From the NCBI GenBank assembly GCA_900542825.1, contig UQOY01000009.1, positions 1 to 64,000 on the forward strand: a stretch of DNA of 64,000 nt. The letters run 5' to 3'. The number at the start of each line of letters is the position of its first letter. Position 1 is the stretch's first letter. Below the pieces are notes generated by a model, which saw only the letters and a program-made list of their open reading frames with translations, had not been told where the DNA came from and did no database searches. A program made the translations under genes and the position numbers. This document shows, in pieces, positions 1 to 8,529 of the stretch. This stretch comes from an uncultured Collinsella sp. (GTDB lineage: Bacteria > Actinomycetota > Coriobacteriia > Coriobacteriales > Coriobacteriaceae).

Positions 1-26
1 GGCCCGTGGGTTATACCCTAAGAGCA

Positions 27-49
27 AACCACCCTTTTTAAGGGTGGTT
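27..49. terminator. Short inverted repeat, possible terminator downstream of birA
   Basis: Ten-base arms AACCACCCTT and AAGGGTGGTT enclose a TTT loop. No clear T-run follows on either strand, so termination is only a guess. The rest of bases 1-109 shows no gene. Confidence 0.35.
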
Positions 50-109
50 CTGATTTGAATGATGGTTTGGACTGCCGGGTAATGCTGCCGAGCCGATGGC
101 TGCGGCGCC

Positions 110-886
110 CTAATCGCTTAAGTGGCGCAAAGACGCCTCCTCAAAATGGAAGAAACGCAAGCCGTCTTTCGTTTCGATGCACGCGCGACCAAAGCCATCG
201 ACCGTTTTAAAGATGCCTCGCGCCAGCTCGTCTCCAGCGGGGGAGCGGGCGATAACGTGCTCTCCAATCCAATTGAGGTGAGCGACATATTCGCCGTGGA
301 CGGGCGCGAGCGGTCCGGTGTTTTCTTCCATGGAGTTGAGGCGTTCTGCCCAGGCATCTACGGCGTCTATAACGGCGTGATAGACCTCATCAAGGAGCAT
401 GTCGACGGTAGGAACGTTTTCGTTAAGGTCCGAGAGGCCAATTGCCGCCAGGCCGCCATCGGGCACCTCCTGGGGCGTGTAGTTTACGTTGACGCCAATG
501 CCGCAGACGGCGAAGGGCCCGCCCTCGTTGTCACGAGCCGCCTCGACTAAGATGCCGCCAAGCTTATGTCCTCGTGCGACGAGGTCGTTGGGCCATTTGA
601 GGCCGATCTCGTTAGCAAGACCCTGCTTTTCGAGCGCCTCGAGCACCGCTAGGCCGCTGACGGCGGCAAGACCAGAGTACTTTGCAGGATTAACGCATGG
701 ACGCAGGACAATCGAAAGCAATAGGTTGCCGGCGGTTGAATCCCACTTGTGGCCGCGCCGGCCGCGTCCTGCCGTCTGAGCCCGGGCGGCAAGTCCTGTG
801 CCGTGCGGCGCTCCTTGTTTTCCTGCTTCGAGCAGGTCATCGTTGGTCGATCCGGTTACGTCGACTATCGTTAATTTGGCATCCAT
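110..886 (-). CDS. birA: Biotin--[acetyl-CoA-carboxylase] ligase (monofunctional BirA)
   Basis: Activates biotin with ATP and transfers it to the AccB lysine. The ligase motif GRGRRGHKW is at residues 40-48, KWPND at 97-101 and GIGVNVN near 129-135. The ATG at 886 is chosen because AAGGAGG lies about 10 bases upstream and the protein then begins MDAKLTIVDV; the open frame extends 27 codons further without a ribosome site. At 258 residues there is no N-terminal helix-turn-helix, so this copy should not be a DNA-binding repressor. It is divergent from the fatty-acid operon, which encodes its substrate AccB. Confidence 0.93.
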   Translation of the reverse strand: MDAKLTIVDVTGSTNDDLLEAGKQGAPHGTGLAARAQTAGRGRRGHKWDSTAGNLLLSIVLRPCVNPAKYSGLAAVSGLAVLEALEKQGLANEIGLKWPNDLVARGHKLGGILVEAARDNEGGPFAVCGIGVNVNYTPQEVPDGGLAAIGLSDLNENVPTVDMLLDEVYHAVIDAVDAWAERLNSMEENTGPLAPVHGEYVAHLNWIGEHVIARSPAGDELARGIFKTVDGFGRACIETKDGLRFFHFEEASLRHLSD

Positions 887-980
887 AGCGGCTGCTACCT
901 CCTTAATGAATAAGTGAATAACGCAATAGTGTCGTGAGGCAGACACAATGTGAAGCCTTTGTCGCATTTGGACAATTTAA

Positions 981-1044
981 TGTTAACACGTCAACAATGA
1001 CTAAAATGCGCTATCCTCTCTTGGTCGATGTAAACACGTCAACA
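981..1044 (+). promoter_or_regulatory. Two near-identical 16-bp dyads in the fabH promoter region
   Basis: TGTTAACACGTCAACA (981-996) and TGTAAACACGTCAACA (1029-1044) differ at one base and are imperfect dyads with TGTT/AACA-type ends. They lie between divergent birA and fabH, and the second ends 18 bases before the fabH start. Position and repetition suggest a fatty-acid or biotin operator. The regulator is unknown, since the local BirA has no DNA-binding domain. Exact -35/-10 boxes are not clear. Confidence 0.55.
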
Positions 1045-1062
1045 ACTCAAAGGAGGTTAGTG

Positions 1063-2022
1063 ATGGGTTTCACGATACTGGGAACGGGCTCGGCGCTTCC
1101 CGAGCGCAGCGTTTCCAACGACGAGCTGTCCGAGTTCCTGGACACCTCGGATGAGTGGATTTTTACCCGTACGGGGATCAAGAGCCGCCATGTGTGCACC
1201 GCCGAGTCACTCGACGACCTTGCCGTGGCAGCGAGCGAGCAAGCGCTCCAGGCGTCCGGACTCGATGCGAGCCAGCTGGATCTGATCGTCTGCTCGACGA
1301 CGACGGGCGATCATCTCGTCCCTGCCGAAGCGTGCGCCGTTGCTGAGCGCCTGGGTGCCACATGTCCAGCCTTCGACGTTTCGGCGGCTTGTGCCGGCTT
1401 CGTATTTGCGCTCGATGTCGCCGAGGGCTATATCGCTCGAGGACGAGCCAAGCATGTGCTTGTCGTTGCCTCCGAGCAGATGACGCGCGCCCTTGACTGG
1501 TCAGACCGCGCCACGTGCGTGCTCTTTGGCGACGGCGCGGGCGCTGCAGTGATAGGGGCTGGGGGAGACAACCCCCTTGCCGTTGAGCTTTCGACGGCGC
1601 CCGACGTCGAGACGTTGCGCGTTCCCGGTCTGGTCGGCACCTCGCCGTTTAAGGACTCCGCAGATAGCGCGAGCGTGCTGTCCATGAATGGTCGCCGCGT
1701 GTTCAAGTTCGGCGTCAACGCCATCTGCGACACGGTCCATAAGCTTGCGAGCGATGCGGGCATTTCGGTCGAAGACATCGATCATTTTGTATTCCATCAG
1801 GCTAACGAACGAATCCTGAGTCAGGCGGTCAAGCGTCTCGGCGTGCCAGACGAGCGCGTGGTTCGAACGCTACGCGAGACCGGCAACATTTCGAGCGCCT
1901 GCATTCCCTTTGCGCTTGACCGGCTGGCACGTACCGACGCACTGAATGAGGACGACACCATCGCCCTCGTTGGATTTGGCGCCGGTCTGGATATAGGTGG
2001 CTATCTGCTTCGTTGGAAGTAG
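1063..2022 (+). CDS. fabH: Beta-ketoacyl-ACP synthase III
   Basis: Starts fatty-acid synthesis by condensing acetyl-CoA (or a branched primer) with malonyl-ACP in the cytosol. The catalytic triad is visible: Cys110 in DVSAACAGF, His245 in FVFHQANER and Asn275 in TGNISSA. The ATG at 1063 follows AAAGGAGG; an upstream in-frame extension to 934 would run through the operator repeats and is rejected. Length 319 residues is normal. First gene of the fab-acc operon. Confidence 0.96.
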   Translation: MGFTILGTGSALPERSVSNDELSEFLDTSDEWIFTRTGIKSRHVCTAESLDDLAVAASEQALQASGLDASQLDLIVCSTTTGDHLVPAEACAVAERLGATCPAFDVSAACAGFVFALDVAEGYIARGRAKHVLVVASEQMTRALDWSDRATCVLFGDGAGAAVIGAGGDNPLAVELSTAPDVETLRVPGLVGTSPFKDSADSASVLSMNGRRVFKFGVNAICDTVHKLASDAGISVEDIDHFVFHQANERILSQAVKRLGVPDERVVRTLRETGNISSACIPFALDRLARTDALNEDDTIALVGFGAGLDIGGYLLRWK

Positions 2023-2074
2023 TCGCACATAGGAAATAAAAACGCCCCTAGGGCACAAACAAAGGAGAACTACC

Positions 2075-2311
2075 ATGGCAGATCAGAAGACCTTCGAGCG
2101 CGTTTGCGACGTTATCCGCGAGACCGCCGGTCTTGACGATGTCGAGATGAAGCCCGAGTCCACGCTCGAGGAGATTGGTCTCGACAGCCTGGGCACCGTC
2201 GAGATCCTCGTTGCCGTCGAGGACGAGTTTGGCATCCAGCTCGATACCGAGGAGAACCCCAAGACGGTCGGCGAGTTCGCCGATACGGTTGAGGCGGCAT
2301 TGGAGAAGTAG
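2075..2311 (+). CDS. acpP: Acyl carrier protein
   Basis: 78-residue acidic carrier that holds growing acyl chains on 4'-phosphopantetheine. The attachment site is Ser38 in LDSLG, followed by the usual acidic helix (ILVAVEDEFGI). AAAGGAG sits before the ATG at 2075. It lies 52 bases after fabH and two bases before fabK, fitting one transcript. No phosphopantetheinyl transferase gene is in the window. Confidence 0.97.
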   Translation: MADQKTFERVCDVIRETAGLDDVEMKPESTLEEIGLDSLGTVEILVAVEDEFGIQLDTEENPKTVGEFADTVEAALEK

Positions 2312-2313
2312 AG

Positions 2314-3258
2314 ATGCTCAAGACTCCTCTCTGCGATCTGCTCGGCATCGAAAAGCCCGTGTTCCAGGGCGGTATGGCCTGGATTGCCGATGCCTCGCTG
2401 GCGTCCGCAGTGTCCGAGGCGGGTGGCTTAGGCATCATCGCGGCCATGAACGCCGACGCCAACTGGCTTCGCGACCAGATTCATGAGCTGCGCGCCAAGA
2501 CGGATAAGCCCTTTGGCGTCAACGTCATGCTCATGAGCCCGTTTGCCGATGAGGTCGCGCAGGTCGTGATTGACGAGCGAGTGCCGGTCGTCGTGACGGG
2601 CGCCGGCAATCCCGCCAAGTACATGAAGGCGTGGAACGAGGCGGGCATCAAGGTCATCCCGGTCGTTGCCTCGGTGGCGCTGGCGCGCCTCGTGGCGCGT
2701 CGCGGAGCCACTGCTGTGGTTGCCGAGGGCACCGAATCGGGCGGCCATATTGGCGAGACCTCGACGATGGCACTTGTCCCGCAGGTTGTCGATGCGGTCG
2801 ATATCCCCGTGGTTGCGGCTGGCGGCATCGCCGATGGCCGCGGTGTGGCGGCCGCCTTTATGCTCGGCGCTGCCGGAGTCCAGGTGGGAACACGCTTTCT
2901 GGTCGCAAACGAGTGCACCGTATCCGAACAGTACAAAGAGTTGGTGCTCAAGGCAGGCGACACGTCGACGCGTGCGACCGGTCGCTCGACGGGACATCCG
3001 GTTCGCGCTCTCAAGAGCCCCTTCACCAACGCGTATGCCAAGAACGAGGCGGCGGGCGCAAGCCCCGAGGAGCTTGGGGCCATGGGCACGGGCGCGCTTC
3101 GTAAAGCCGCAAAGGACGGTAATTACGAAGAGGGTTCGTATTTGTGCGGACAGATTGCCGGCATGGTCAACGAACGCCAGAGCGCACGCGAAATCGTCGA
3201 CGATCTGGTCGATGGCGCCGAGCATGTCCTGAAGGGTGCGTCCGCATGGGTAGCGTAG
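2314..3258 (+). CDS. fabK: FMN-dependent enoyl-ACP reductase (FabK type)
   Basis: Catalyses the last reductive step of each elongation cycle using FMN and NAD(P)H. TIM-barrel nitronate-monooxygenase family: GGMAWIADASLA near 19-30, GGHIGE at 143-148 with His145 at the position of the FabK catalytic histidine, and AAGGIADGRG around 168-177. There is no FabI in the operon, so this is the likely sole local enoyl reductase. Its 3' end overlaps fabD by 13 bases. Confidence 0.9.
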   Translation: MLKTPLCDLLGIEKPVFQGGMAWIADASLASAVSEAGGLGIIAAMNADANWLRDQIHELRAKTDKPFGVNVMLMSPFADEVAQVVIDERVPVVVTGAGNPAKYMKAWNEAGIKVIPVVASVALARLVARRGATAVVAEGTESGGHIGETSTMALVPQVVDAVDIPVVAAGGIADGRGVAAAFMLGAAGVQVGTRFLVANECTVSEQYKELVLKAGDTSTRATGRSTGHPVRALKSPFTNAYAKNEAAGASPEELGAMGTGALRKAAKDGNYEEGSYLCGQIAGMVNERQSAREIVDDLVDGAEHVLKGASAWVA

Positions 3259-4172
3259 CGTTTCTGTTTGCCGGTCAGGGTGCCCAGCATCCCGCGATGG
3301 GCGTTGACCTCATCGAGGCATCACCGGCGGCTGCCGAGGTGTTTGCAATCGCCGATGAGGTACGCCCGGGGACGAGCGAGCAGTGCCGGAGTGCCTCGAA
3401 AGAGGAACTCTCGCAGACTGAGAACACGCAGCCTTGCGTGTTCGTGCACGACTTGGCTGTCGCCGTCGCCCTGCGTGAGCGCGGCGTGGTGCCTGCCGCC
3501 TGTGCGGGATTCTCGCTGGGCGAGGTCGCCGCGCTCACCTTTGCGGGGACGTTCGATACGCGAGCGGGCTTTGAGCTCGTGTGTGAGCGCGCGGCATTGA
3601 TGGCCACGGCGGCTGAGCGTCACCCCGGCGGCATGCGCGCCGTCATCAAACTCGATGCGGCGCAGGTCGAGGGCTTGGCAAAACAGGCCGGCGAGGACTG
3701 TTGGCCGGTCAACTACAACAGCCCCCAGCAGACGGTTGTGGCCGGAGCGCCCGATGCGTTGCAGACCCTCGACGTCCTGGTAAAAGAGGCTGGCGGTCGC
3801 GCCATGAAGGTCGCGGTGTCGGGTGCATTCCATAGCCCCTATATGGCCGAGGCGACCTGTGGCCTTGCTGCATATATCGATGCCGGTCACGCGCCGTCCC
3901 CGTTGCTCATTCCTGTTATGGCAAATATGACGGCGGCGCCCTATCCGGCGGACCCGCGAGCAGCGTCGGATGTCTTGGCCAACCAGGTGAGTCATGCCGT
4001 GCGCTGGGTCGACACGCTGCATGCTCTGCAGGATAAAGGCATCGACACGTATATTGAGGTCGGCCCCGGCAAAACGCTGTCCGGCTTGGTCAAGCGTACG
4101 CTGAGCGACGTTCGTGTGTATTCGTGCGAAACGGCCGAACAGGTCGCAGCTATTGCCGACGAGCTCGCATAG
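3246..4172 (+). CDS. fabD: Malonyl-CoA:ACP transacylase
   Basis: Loads malonyl units onto ACP. GQGAQ is at 10-14, the nucleophile Ser90 is in GFSLGE and the catalytic His196 is in GAFHSP. The ATG at 3246 gives the canonical MGSVAFLFAGQG start; the open frame extends upstream to 3144 inside fabK but that part has no family resemblance. 308 residues, translationally overlapped with fabK. Confidence 0.95.
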   Translation: MGSVAFLFAGQGAQHPAMGVDLIEASPAAAEVFAIADEVRPGTSEQCRSASKEELSQTENTQPCVFVHDLAVAVALRERGVVPAACAGFSLGEVAALTFAGTFDTRAGFELVCERAALMATAAERHPGGMRAVIKLDAAQVEGLAKQAGEDCWPVNYNSPQQTVVAGAPDALQTLDVLVKEAGGRAMKVAVSGAFHSPYMAEATCGLAAYIDAGHAPSPLLIPVMANMTAAPYPADPRAASDVLANQVSHAVRWVDTLHALQDKGIDTYIEVGPGKTLSGLVKRTLSDVRVYSCETAEQVAAIADELA

Positions 4173-4202
4173 CCCACAGGGCTGTAACCCGAAAGGAACG
4201 AC

Positions 4203-4976
4203 ATGGGCAACTTGAACAACGGCGCGCTCGAGCGCGACGGATCGCGCCGCGTGGCGCTGGTCACGGGCGGCTCGCGCGGCATCGGTCGCGCTTGTGCCGT
4301 GGGCCTGGCGGAGGATGGCTACGATATCGCGGTCGTCTATGCCGGCAGCGTCGATGCGGCGCGCGAGACGTGCGAAGCCTGCGAGGCGTCAGGCGCCACG
4401 GCACGCGCATATCAATGTGACGTGGCCGACCCCGCCGCCGTCAACACATGCGTGGAGACGGTCCTCAACGACTTTGGCTCCATTTGGGCGCTCGTCAACA
4501 ACGCCGGCATCACGCGCGACGGCCTGCTCATGCGTATGGGTGACGATGCCTTCGACCGCGTGCTCGATGTCAATCTCAAGGGCACGTTCAATACGACGCG
4601 CGCGCTCACCAAGACCTTTATGCGCCAGCGCGGCGGTTGCGTCATCAACATGAGCTCGGTTGTGGGCCTGATGGGCAATGCCGGACAGGCCAACTATGCC
4701 GCCTCCAAGGCGGGCGTCATCGGTCTGACCAAGGCGGTGGCGCGCGAGCTTGCGCCCCGCGGCGTACGAGTGAACGCGGTCGCACCCGGGTTTGTCGAGA
4801 CCGATATGACGGCAAAGCTATCGGATAAGGTGCGTGCGGCGTGCGAGGAGCAGATTCCCCTAAAACGCATGGCGCGCCCCGAGGAAGTGGCCGGCGTGGT
4901 GCGCTTTTTGGCGAGTGATGCGGCTGCCTACATTACGGGCGAGGTCGTGCGCGTCGACGGCGGAATGGCGATGTAG
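4203..4976 (+). CDS. fabG: 3-oxoacyl-ACP reductase
   Basis: NADPH-dependent short-chain dehydrogenase that reduces the beta-keto group. The Rossmann loop TGGSRGIG is at 21-28, NNAG at 99-102, and the catalytic Ser152, Tyr165 and Lys169 lie within NMSSVVG and NYAASK. About 14 extra residues precede the usual FabG start; a ribosome site (GAAAGGAACG) directly before the ATG at 4203 supports this start. Confidence 0.95.
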   Translation: MGNLNNGALERDGSRRVALVTGGSRGIGRACAVGLAEDGYDIAVVYAGSVDAARETCEACEASGATARAYQCDVADPAAVNTCVETVLNDFGSIWALVNNAGITRDGLLMRMGDDAFDRVLDVNLKGTFNTTRALTKTFMRQRGGCVINMSSVVGLMGNAGQANYAASKAGVIGLTKAVARELAPRGVRVNAVAPGFVETDMTAKLSDKVRAACEEQIPLKRMARPEEVAGVVRFLASDAAAYITGEVVRVDGGMAM

Positions 4977-5015
4977 AAACCAGGGCCGAACAACGGCTTG
5001 GATGAGGAGACCAAG

Positions 5016-6263
5016 ATGGAACAGAGAGTTGCAATCACCGGTATCGGTGCCGTATCGCCACTCGGCAATACCGCGCTTGCCACCTGGGCGGCCATGTGCG
5101 CCGGCACGTGCGGCATCGGCTCGATCACGCACTTCGATACCGATGCGTTTGCCGTTAAGGTGGCGGCCGAGGTCAAGGGTTTTGACGGCAACGAGTACTT
5201 TGGCAAGCGTGATGCCAAGCACCTGGACCCCTGCGTTCAATTTGCCCTGGCAGCGTCGGACGAGGCCATGCACGATGCGGGCTTTGATGTCGAGGGCGCC
5301 ATCGATCGCGAGCGCCTGGGCGTCTACGTGGGTTCGGGCGTGGGCGGCATGCAGACACTTGTCGACAACGTCCACACGATCGCCGATCGGGGACCCCGCC
5401 GCGCATCGCCCTATATGATCGCGATGATGATCCCCAATATGGCTTCGGGCAATATCGCAATCCGCCACAAGGCAAAGGGCCCGACCCTACCCGTGGTGAC
5501 CGCCTGCGCGACCTCGGCCCATGCCGTGGGCGAGGCATTCCGCGCCATCAAGCATGGCTATGCCGATGCGATTCTCGCCGGCGGCACCGAGGCCGCCATC
5601 ATCCCCGATGCCGTTGCGGGCTTTACATCCTGCCGTGCTCTCACCACTAATCCTGACCCGTCGACGGCTTGCCGTCCGTTCGATGCGAATCGCGACGGCT
5701 TTGTGATGGGCGAGGGCGCCTGCGTGCTCGTGCTGGAGGGCATGGAGCATGCGCTGGCTCGCGGGGCGCACATTTATGCCGAGGTCGTGGGCTACGGCAA
5801 CACCGATGATGCCTATCACATCACGAGCCCCGATCCCGAGGCTGCCGGCATTGCCCGTGCGATATCGCTGGCGGTGGCCGAGGGCGACGTTAAGCCTTCC
5901 GAGGGCCTCTACATCAACGCTCATGGAACCTCGACTAAACTCAACGATTCGTCCGAGACGGCGGGCATTAAGCGTGCGCTCGGCGAGGACGCGGCACGCG
6001 CCGCGCACGTCTCGTCGACCAAGTCGATGACCGGCCACATGATCGGTGCTACGGGTGCTATCGAGGTCATGGCCTGTGCCATGGCGCTCGAGCAGGGCGT
6101 GGTGCCCCCGACCATTAACTACCACACGCCCGATCCCGCCTGCGATCTTGATTACACGCCCAATCGAGCGGTTCGCGCCGACCTTACCTGGGCGCTTTCG
6201 ACCAATCTGGGCTTTGGCGGACACAACGCCGCCATCGCGCTGCGTAGATATACGAGGAGCTAG
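5016..6263 (+). CDS. fabF: Beta-ketoacyl-ACP synthase II
   Basis: Elongating condensing enzyme of the thiolase fold. Catalytic Cys164 (VTACATSAH), His303 (NAHGTSTKLND) and His341 (SMTGHMIGATGA) are all present. The ATG at 5016 is preferred to one at 4998 because GAGGAG precedes it and the protein then begins MEQRVAITGIG, as in the family. 415 residues. Confidence 0.95.
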   Translation: MEQRVAITGIGAVSPLGNTALATWAAMCAGTCGIGSITHFDTDAFAVKVAAEVKGFDGNEYFGKRDAKHLDPCVQFALAASDEAMHDAGFDVEGAIDRERLGVYVGSGVGGMQTLVDNVHTIADRGPRRASPYMIAMMIPNMASGNIAIRHKAKGPTLPVVTACATSAHAVGEAFRAIKHGYADAILAGGTEAAIIPDAVAGFTSCRALTTNPDPSTACRPFDANRDGFVMGEGACVLVLEGMEHALARGAHIYAEVVGYGNTDDAYHITSPDPEAAGIARAISLAVAEGDVKPSEGLYINAHGTSTKLNDSSETAGIKRALGEDAARAAHVSSTKSMTGHMIGATGAIEVMACAMALEQGVVPPTINYHTPDPACDLDYTPNRAVRADLTWALSTNLGFGGHNAAIALRRYTRS

Positions 6264-6266
6264 AGC

Positions 6267-6743
6267 ATGGATTCCAAAAGACTTGCCGAGATAGCCGATG
6301 TTATGGAAGACCGTGGCCTCACGCGCGTGCGCGTTGAGGAGCCCGATGGCACCGCGGTCGAACTCGAGCGCGCGAGCGTCGCACAGCCGGTTGCCGTGCC
6401 CATGCCTATGCCGGGTGCCGTGACTGCTCCGGCGGTGGCTCCTGTCGCCATGCCTGCCGCCGCGCCGGAGCCCGCCGCGCAGGTGCCTGCCGCCGCACCG
6501 GAGCCTAAGGGCACCGAGGTGACCGCTCCCATGGTCGGCGTTTTCTATGCTGCCCCGGCGCCGGGCGACGAACCGTTTGTGCGCGTGGGCTCCAAGGTCA
6601 AGGCCGGCGAGACCCTCTGCATCATCGAGGCCATGAAGGTTCTCAACGAGGTGACGGCAGAGGCGGATGGCGAGGTGCTCGAGATCTGCGTGGCCGACGG
6701 AGACCTCGTGGAGTTTGGCAGCTGCCTCATGAGGATCGGATAG
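6267..6743 (+). CDS. accB: Biotin carboxyl carrier protein of acetyl-CoA carboxylase
   Basis: Carries carboxybiotin between AccC and AccDA. The biotinyl lysine is Lys124 in EAMKVLNE, in a C-terminal lipoyl-type domain starting near residue 83. Residues 40-82 are an Ala/Pro-rich flexible linker. Begins three bases after fabF. The birA product on the opposite strand would modify it. 158 residues. Confidence 0.95.
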   Translation: MDSKRLAEIADVMEDRGLTRVRVEEPDGTAVELERASVAQPVAVPMPMPGAVTAPAVAPVAMPAAAPEPAAQVPAAAPEPKGTEVTAPMVGVFYAAPAPGDEPFVRVGSKVKAGETLCIIEAMKVLNEVTAEADGEVLEICVADGDLVEFGSCLMRIG

Positions 6744-6752
6744 GTGATATCC

Positions 6753-7175
6753 ATGAACAAAGAAGAGCTCAAGAAGCTGTTGCCGCATCGCGAGCCGATG
6801 CTTTTGCTCGACGAAGCCGAGCTGGTGGGCGACGAGGCCCACGGCAAGATCACGATTACGGGTGACGAGTACTTTTTGCAGGGGCATTTTCCGGGAAACC
6901 CGGTAGTCCCCGGCGTGATTCAGTGCGAGATGCTCGCCCAAAACTGTTGCGTGCTGCTGATGGGCGATGAGGAGGCGCGCGGCGCGACGCCGTTCTATAC
7001 GAGTCTGGACAAGGTGCGCTTTAAGCGTCCGGTGCGACCGGGCGACACGGTGGATCTGGTGTGCTCCATCACGCGTGCGCGCGGGCCGTTCCGCTTTGCG
7101 ACGGGCACCGCGAGCGTCAACGGTGAGGTTTGTTGCCGCGCCGATATGTCTTTTGCACTCATGCACGAAAGTTAA
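6753..7175 (+). CDS. fabZ: 3-hydroxyacyl-ACP dehydratase
   Basis: Hot-dog-fold dehydratase making trans-2-enoyl-ACP. The active-site His is in QGHFPGNPVVPG and the paired Glu in IQCEMLAQ. Two starts are possible: GTG at 6744, immediately after the accB stop, or ATG at 6753; ATG is preferred since the family begins close to the HRE motif. 140 residues. Confidence 0.94.
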   Translation: MNKEELKKLLPHREPMLLLDEAELVGDEAHGKITITGDEYFLQGHFPGNPVVPGVIQCEMLAQNCCVLLMGDEEARGATPFYTSLDKVRFKRPVRPGDTVDLVCSITRARGPFRFATGTASVNGEVCCRADMSFALMHES

Positions 7176-7185
7176 GGAAGGCTTC

Positions 7186-8529
7186 ATGTTCGACAAAGTG
7201 CTCATCGCCAACCGCGGCGAGGTCGCGGTCCGTGTTATCCGCGCGTGCCGCGATATGGGCATCAAGACCGTCGCCGTTTATTCCACGGCCGATGCGGACG
7301 CGCTGCACGTGCAGCTTGCCGACGAGGCGTATTGCATCGGCGGCCCGCGTCTTGCCGAGAGCTACCTCAACGACGATGCCGTGCTCACCTGTGCCGTGAA
7401 GTCGGGGGCAAAGGCAATCCATCCTGGCTACGGTTTCTTTTCCGAGAAGGCGAGCTTCGTGCGCGACTGCGACAAGTATGGCCTGGCGTTTGTCGGTCCT
7501 TCGGCCGAGGTGATCGACAGCATGGGCGACAAGGATGCCGCACGTCGAACGGCTGCCGCGGCGGGCGTGCCCATCGTGCCGGGCTGCGATTTGCTCAAAA
7601 GTCCCGAGGAGGCGACGGCCGAGGCCGAGCGCATTGGCTGCCCCGTGCTTATTAAGGCGCGTGCAGGTGGCGGCGGTCGCGGCATTCGCAAGGTCGAGCG
7701 CGTGGGAGACGCGGCAAAGGCCTTTATTGAAGCACGTGCCGAGGGTGAGGCCGTTTTTGGCGACGGCGAGTGCTACATGGAGAAGTTCGTCGCGCCGGCG
7801 CACCACGTCGAAGTGCAGATTATGGCCGATAAGCAGGGCCATGTGTTTTCGCTCGGCGAGCGCGAGTGCTCGGTGCAGCGTCGCAACCAAAAGCTGATCG
7901 AGGAGAGCCCCGCGCCGTGCCTCGACGGACACGACGACATTCGTGCTCGCATGCACAAGGCGGCGCGTGACCTGGCTCGCGCCGTCGGCTACGAAGGAGC
8001 CGGTACCATCGAGTTCCTGTATTCGGACGACGGCAATTTCTACTTTATGGAAATGAACACGCGCTTGCAGGTGGAGCATCCGGTTACGGAGTTTGTGACC
8101 GATACCGACTTGGTCAAGTGGCAGCTGCGCGTGGCAGCCGGCCAGCCTCTGCCCTTTGAGCAGGAGGACATGCCGGTCCGCAACCACGCCATGGAGTGCC
8201 GCATCAATGCCGAAACGCCGGACTTTCTGCCGTCATGCGGAACGGTCACCGCGTTGCGTGTACCGGGTGGTCCGCGCGTGCGGTGGGATTCGGCCATGTT
8301 CACCGGTGCGACAGTTCCGCCGTACTACGACTCCATGCTCGGCAAGCTCATCGTGTGTGCGCCCACGCGTGACGGCGCCATTCGCAAGATGCGCTCGGCC
8401 CTGGGCGAGCTCGTGATTGAGGGCGTGAGCGAAAACAGCGAGCTTCAGCTCGACGTGCTGGCAAACGACGAGTTCTTGTCGGGCATGTATCACACCGATC
8501 TGATGGGGCATCTCTATGCTGATGAATAG
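7186..8529 (+). CDS. accC: Acetyl-CoA carboxylase, biotin carboxylase subunit
   Basis: ATP-grasp enzyme that carboxylates AccB-biotin with bicarbonate. N-terminal domain starts MFDKVLIANRGE; the glycine loop is KARAGGGGRGI and the ATP/Mg motif EMNTRLQVEHPVTE. 447 residues is the normal length. AAGGAAGG lies upstream of the ATG at 7186. The last 14 bases overlap accDA, indicating translational coupling of the carboxylase parts. Confidence 0.96.
   Translation: MFDKVLIANRGEVAVRVIRACRDMGIKTVAVYSTADADALHVQLADEAYCIGGPRLAESYLNDDAVLTCAVKSGAKAIHPGYGFFSEKASFVRDCDKYGLAFVGPSAEVIDSMGDKDAARRTAAAAGVPIVPGCDLLKSPEEATAEAERIGCPVLIKARAGGGGRGIRKVERVGDAAKAFIEARAEGEAVFGDGECYMEKFVAPAHHVEVQIMADKQGHVFSLGERECSVQRRNQKLIEESPAPCLDGHDDIRARMHKAARDLARAVGYEGAGTIEFLYSDDGNFYFMEMNTRLQVEHPVTEFVTDTDLVKWQLRVAAGQPLPFEQEDMPVRNHAMECRINAETPDFLPSCGTVTALRVPGGPRVRWDSAMFTGATVPPYYDSMLGKLIVCAPTRDGAIRKMRSALGELVIEGVSENSELQLDVLANDEFLSGMYHTDLMGHLYADE

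Noticed and set aside
5487..7265. Minus-strand 592-codon open frame
   Set aside because: Antisense to fabF-accB-fabZ-accC, all with catalytic motifs in the plus frames; His/Arg-rich product.
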